This document shows, piece by piece, positions 58,994 to 64,000 of a stretch of 64,000 nt of DNA. This DNA is from Rotaria socialis. Lineage: Eukaryota > Rotifera > Eurotatoria > Philodinida > Philodinidae. Both the position numbers and the translations under genes were made by a program. Numbering within the stretch: the first letter of the stretch is position 1; every line of letters starts with the position of its first letter. Below the pieces are notes generated by a model. That model worked only from the letters and a program-made list of their open reading frames with translations, did not search any database and had not been told where the DNA came from. Location of the stretch: contig CAJNYU010000025.1 in NCBI GenBank assembly GCA_905331475.1, positions 124,001 to 188,000 on the forward strand, given 5' to 3'.

Positions 58994-59328
58994 CAAGGGC
59001 GGCGGAGCGTCATTAAGCTAGATGAGGCTCATCATATTCTTTTTGCTACCGTGGAATTTTATGAAACATCAAGTAGTAAATAAGTCTTCTTTTTATTGAA
59101 CTTCAGTAAAAATAAAAATGGTCAGTATAAAAAAGAGAGATTGGAAAATACCGAAAACTACTTTTCTTTGCTCCTACTCTGATGCAAGAACAAAAAAATA
59201 GCAATATTCAGTACAAAAGCAAGTGAGGCTTAGTCTCATATCGCGAAATCTAGGCGAGGTTGAGCCTCATCTGCTGAAAACTAGGTGAGGCTCAAGCCTC
59301 ACCTGTCTCAGTGGCTCCGCCGCCACTG
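58994..59328. mobile_element. hAT-like MITE (family member B) with perfect 8 bp target duplication
   Basis: A 335 bp element with ends CAAGGGCGGCGGAGC and GCTCCGCCGCCACTG (13 of 15 pairs match), flanked by ATCATAAT on both sides (58986-58993 and 59329-59336). Subterminal GAGGCTCAAGCCTCACC repeats occur several times. It shares the GGCGGAGC terminus and GAGGCTCAAGCCT motif with element A in the RNASEH2A intron. The size, CA-start and 8 bp duplication fit a non-autonomous hAT element. Confidence 0.85.
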
Positions 59329-61258
59329 ATCATAATGTTTAGTAAAATCGAAAATTTTTATCAATCATGATAGTGTCTTAGTAAATTAACTTGAATTCTA
59401 TTTGGTGGAACATTCAAATGATTAAATTGATCACGTTTGACAAGCAAAAAAAACGCATTTCTGAAGTGATAGGAAGACTGGCGATTTTTCATTCAACAGA
59501 TCGTGTATGTGATGTCCTATTGACTTACAGGGATAATTAACAATTCGATAAATTTTAAGTATTGGTCATCGACAATTATTTTATTTGGTTAGTTGAGATA
59601 TAATAAATAAATAAATAAATAAATAAAACAAATTCTATAATCAATTGAAAAATTGCCTATAGAATTTAATTCGTAAGTAAAATCGACCGAATTGGACTGC
59701 ACATATATAATTGAAGAAACCTTGTTTTTCGAATATCTCACATTTAAAAATAAATAATTACACTGAAACGTATCAATTTAGTATATTTAACAGTATCTAT
59801 TTGATTATCAATAAAGATAGTAAATAATTTAGATGGATCATGATTTTCTTGAAAACGAGAATCTGATTGATTGATTGACTTATCATTGGACGAAACAAAA
59901 TGGTTTATCGACATACGATCAATAAACCAACACATTTATAAACCCAACTTAATCAATCATTTTCATTAGAATTAGTATAAGAAAAATTAATCACATTTGG
60001 CATGAATTCTATCTAAACATATATCGAGCATATAAATAAAATCCCCAATGAATTCTGTTGTCTATGTTAGTCATTTGAACTTTTTATTCATTTCCTATTC
60101 ACCAATCTCTTTCAGAATATATCAAATATAAAATTGACGACGTATCACTAGCAGCAACTAATACGCAGAACATACTCAGGCAACTTTTACGCTAAAGAAA
60201 TTCATTAATATTCAATATTTGTTATGATATTCAATTAATAATAAAAACATTAATAAAGTATGGTATAAATAATTTTTCATAAATATTATTAATTCTTATA
60301 AGAAAATATATTTTCTATTATAAATATTTTCTATTCGTTCATCTGCCTTGCCTTTCATCTAAATATATGTTTTAATCCTTCATATTTCAATATTTTCAAC
60401 ATAGCACATAACTACTTATATATTTATGGATGAATATTGTATCATTTTGTTTTTCAATGAACTGGCATAGATACTCATAACATGAGACAAGTTGTCATCA
60501 TTATGTAAACTAGATTAACACCTTGAATTCATTGCGCAGAATTGGCAATAATTTATAAGCATCACATACAGCAGGCTATTTCTTTTTTCTCTTCTTTTAT
60601 CGTTTTCTGCACGTTTCTTTTCCCTCCCAAGCCTTATTTACTATTACTACTATCATGAAACACGCAGTTGGTTTTTTGCATTTCATCGGTCTAAGTGAGG
60701 TATTCAGACGACAGAGAGGGAACGAGGGAGGGAGGGAGAGACAACATGCGCAAAGCATTCCACAAGACATTTTTGACGACGAACAGACAATAGGTTTGTA
60801 GATGCCGGTTAGTGCAGAAGAAAGACAGTAAAGAAAATATTTCTATGGCACAATAAACATTTGTATTTCCAATTTTTGTGTGTCTCTCTTTCTCGTTTTC
60901 TCTTGTACTGAAGGAAACAAGGACAAGGTTTTTTTCCTAACTCAGCCGCATGGCACTTGAGCTCTCCCTGTTTTTTCTTCCCCTTAACGTTTTTTCCAGA
61001 ATTATCTATGCGTGTTTGCTGACGTTATTTTCTGTGGAATAGAAAAGATCATCATCACGTGTTTTTCTCTAATTCAATTGCTCTGATATGCTTAGAAATT
61101 CTGTTGTTTTTCTAAATATTTCTTTTACTATATAGTTAAATTAGTCATCAAGCAGTCTGTCTTTATTTTTTTTTCTCTAGAATATACCAAGCATTTACCA
61201 TTTTCCTTGTCAGTGTTGAATCATCATAAAATTTAAAAAAAATACATGTGGTAACAGC

Positions 61259-61408
61259 GGATTTAAATCCGAGTGTTATGTGTACTTCAAAAGTAAAACT
61301 AATTGATGACAGATTGATCTTGATCAAACTATCTAAGAAAATAAAGAACAAAGTGAATATACCTTTTCACTGTTTGAAGTACACATAACAATCGAATTTA
61401 AATCTGAG
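61259..61408. repeat. Small inverted repeat
   Basis: 61259-61290 (GTGTTATGTGTACTTCAA core) is inverted at 61374-61408 with a few mismatches, spacer about 83 bp. It lies at the left edge of a transposon-like stretch. Confidence 0.7.
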
Positions 61409-63601
61409 GTTTTCGCATTTATTCTATAAGACATATATCCCATCAAAATACATCCCTTGTCACTAAATTCCAAGGAGAAAATACAGGCGTGCTAAATTCG
61501 CATGGGCCACACTGTATGCGGCCCTATCCCGTGACCACTAACTCTAGTCTCGGAGTGATATAATATCATTAGAAATCACAGAAATTGAGTTCAGATTCGT
61601 GTTTAGCTTGGAAAACTGGGTAAGAAGAGTTATTTTTCAATGGATTTGCGTTTGTATCTAGCAGGATTACGATCGTAAGTAACCTCATGGATCTAGAAGA
61701 GATATATAATAGATATAGGCATCAATATTTTCCTAATAATTCACCAATATTGATAGCTATCGAGTTCGGGTTTTTACCTTTCGATAGTCCTTTTGACTAG
61801 CTACAAAACCAGGCATTTGGAAAACCCCAAAACTACTGCTCATCTGAGACGTATCTAGGCAATTTTGTTTCTGGATGCAGTTTTTGTGCATTTTGAGACC
61901 TTTTTCAGACGATGTTTTGTTAGAAAGCTACGATTTAGTGCAAAATTAACATCAGATTCGGAATCAGCGTTAAAAACTGAGTCGATTTATATATGTTGTG
62001 AATAATTCTGAGAGAAATATTTTTTTTGAAAAAACCCTGTATCCCCTCTCAGCGATGGTCTGGTAAATAATGACAATTTTTTCGATAACTGAGTCATTTC
62101 TTAACGGATTGCTTTCGTTTTCGAACTCGACTGAGATATTGATGAGATCGTTCTGTCTACAAAATTTCATGACAACTGGATGAGTCTTTCAAAAGTTGTC
62201 GTGTTAACGGACGGACGAACGGACACACCAACTGAATCTAGAGGGTACTCACTTTTTGAGTAAACAAAAAGAGACAATCTCATGCATTTGAGGACCTGGA
62301 CTTTCTACGCTTTCAACATCATTTAAATAAGAATTCATTCAAAAGGAAGCCTAACTCAATCTAGTCTATGAATCAAACTTCTTAACCATTTGCCGAAAAT
62401 TGACTGCTGATAACGAGTCAGTCAAGTAGATAGCTTCTCTTTTCTTCGAAATACAAACAAAGCTGACATTTATTCTCTTTTCATTTGTTGAATCCTCTTA
62501 TCTAAGAAAAGCAATATATTTATATATATATACATATATAATGAACTATACTCAGAGATTTAAATAATTAGTTGTTCCAATCTATTGATTCTATAGTCTC
62601 AAATCGTACATACGATCGTATCTATAAAACCTTTCGAAGATTTAATCTGATATATCGCATTGACAAACAGTGTTACGCCGAGTTGAGTTTGTTTTTGAAG
62701 TTCGCTTAATATAGTTGTAATTTAATTTCGAGACTAATTAAATAAATCTGAAATGACAAGTAAGTTAGACAATGTATGTGTATCTATGAAACAACGAATG
62801 AATAAAAGCAAGTTTATTTGTACGGTGAACAGATAGATACGTAGATATAGATAAATAAATGGATTAGAAGATATTTAACGGAGTCAAAGTAAACAAAACA
62901 AAAATAGGGTAGGATATCATTAGAGATGTTTATTGTTGGACAACAATTAATCAATAGAGACAATATGAAATGTCTATTTGACATAGAATGTGAAAAGAAA
63001 AATATGTTAGACAGAAAGAATGTATAGAAGCAGTTTTTCTACATGTCTTTTTGGATCTATTCTAATTAGTTATTAGAGTTTGTTCGAACATGACACATTA
63101 GTATTATTTGATTTTGCATGGCACATTTTTGTCGACTTACTATATGATTTCTCTTTGACTCTCTAGCTTTCAAATTGATATTGAGTTTGAATATTTTTGA
63201 TAATCATCATATTATTGCAGAAAAATCTATAATAGGCATATGCAAGCTGCTTTCTGCATCGAGATAAACGTGTAACTATCTAGAATCAAATTGTTATATT
63301 CAAGTAATATGTTAATATGCATGCACAGCAAAACGACATAATGAGTCTTCGATATATATCTCGTTGTTTTAGTTGAGAGAACTAACCATGATAAAATAGT
63401 CAAGGACATTAATGCTTTCTTTTTATTCAAAACCATAGGATCACTCGGTTGCAGTTTTTTTTTATTGAAAGCACGAACATTCTCATTAGCAAAAAGAAAG
63501 TTCTTCTTTTTTTACTATTAGTAAAAAATCCTATACGCTTGAATAAATACATTATATTCGATTAATGAAAGAAAAATATTTGGTCATCACTACAGAAAAG
63601 A

Positions 63602-63602
63602 C

Positions 63603-63640
<38 letters not shown>

Positions 63641-63641
63641 A
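63602..63641. repeat. (ATCT)n microsatellite
   Basis: About ten ATCT units followed by a short TA run. Confidence 0.95.
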
Positions 63642-63766
63642 TATATGAGAATAGGAAAAAATAGTGTCTTTTCTTAATGTTTTCTTCTATCGTTTAATGG
63701 TTTGTTTTTTTTAGTTATTAAATAACTATGGAATCTGATAATATGCGAAATAACCTAACATGAAGC

Positions 63767-64000
63767 ATGGATTTCAATCGAATAGGCAACGGCGCTGTTT
63801 ATAAGCCAACAATTCTCACTGATGTTGTACCAACATCATCTGCAACCATTGGATATTTAATAAATAATCCTATTGACGACTATCCAACATCGTCTGCTCA
63901 AGATAGTGGTTGCTATTCGTCTACGGCTGATGAATTACATTTAATGTCGTCACTTGTACTCAATTCAAATAATGGTGTTAAGCACCATCGTCATCATCCT
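63767..64000 (+). CDS. First exon of an unrecognised gene, truncated by the window edge
   Basis: From ATG at 63767 the frame stays open for 78 codons to the last base. An in-frame TGA lies 6 bp upstream of the ATG, so this is the natural first Met of the frame. It reads MDFNRIGNGAVYKPTILTDV, then Ser/Thr/Asn-rich, probably disordered sequence (SSAQDSGCYSSTADELHLMS) and a His-rich KHHRHHP at the edge. No family recognised. The lack of stops and the Ser-rich composition support coding. Confidence 0.65.
   Translation, partial: MDFNRIGNGAVYKPTILTDVVPTSSATIGYLINNPIDDYPTSSAQDSGCYSSTADELHLMSSLVLNSNNGVKHHRHHP

Larger units (their letters stand above)
57717..63766. other. 6 kb gene-free region
   Basis: No supported gene. 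It contains hAT-like MITE B, a small inverted repeat at 61259-61408, a decayed transposon-like stretch at about 61480-62270, an (AAAT)n run near 59603-59627 and an (ATCT)n run at 63602-63641. Confidence 0.55.

Noticed and set aside
1..64000. tRNA, rRNA genes or a CRISPR array
   Set aside because: No convincing cloverleaf or B-box, no rRNA-like sequence and no spaced short direct repeats were seen; a tRNA scan was not possible here.

Overview
The window is a eukaryotic, animal nuclear sequence. It is AT-rich, its genes are split by mostly 40-80 bp GT-AG introns, and its proteins are metazoan: Rab3, a TBP-like factor of the TBPL1/TRF2 group, an EPB41L5/Yurt-type FERM protein, a Zasp-like PDZ protein and RNase H2 subunit A. 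Short TGTGGG/CCCACA tracts match the telomere repeat I recall for bdelloid rotifers. Together with tiny introns, many decayed gene copies and DNA transposon remnants, this makes a bdelloid rotifer (Rotaria-like) my best guess. That is an inference, not a proof.

Layout. Positions 1-11,000 are a repeat-rich gene graveyard. It holds a 75 bp inverted repeat whose arms lie 7.5 kb apart, a broken SNX3-like gene, three hairpins with telomere-type stems, the 5' half of an LTR retrotransposon (LTR, primer site and gag, cut by a 100-N gap), and degraded SAS-6-like and SPT5-like genes. Positions 11,800-22,350 are a minus-strand gene cluster: a Q-rich protein with an internal repeat, a likely mitoribosomal mS38-like protein, a TBPL1-type factor with one 2.3 kb intron, and a GT-A-like glycosyltransferase. 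Positions 24,190-26,550 hold a dead cytochrome P450 gene with a 765 bp hAT-like insertion. Position 30,547 starts a secreted or GPI-anchored Cys-rich protein. Positions 32,984-35,478 hold RNASEH2A, with a second hAT-like MITE in one intron. Positions 36,691-38,046 hold Rab3 with two alternative, equal-length fourth exons. Positions 39,024-48,526 hold the FERM gene, whose 4 kb intron contains a diverged ~1.2 kb long inverted repeat. Positions 53,358-54,997 encode an EB-module protein with a Thr-rich linker. Positions 56,291-57,716 encode a PDZ plus Zasp-motif protein. A gene start (63,767) runs off the right edge.

The genes do not form an operon or pathway. The main points of interest are the Rab3 mutually exclusive exons, the telomere-type hairpins at gene-fragment junctions, the long inverted repeat, and a single-base frame problem that decides whether the FERM protein carries a PDZ-binding tail. 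All exon models were read by eye from splice signals, reading phase and remembered family sequences; no database search was run.
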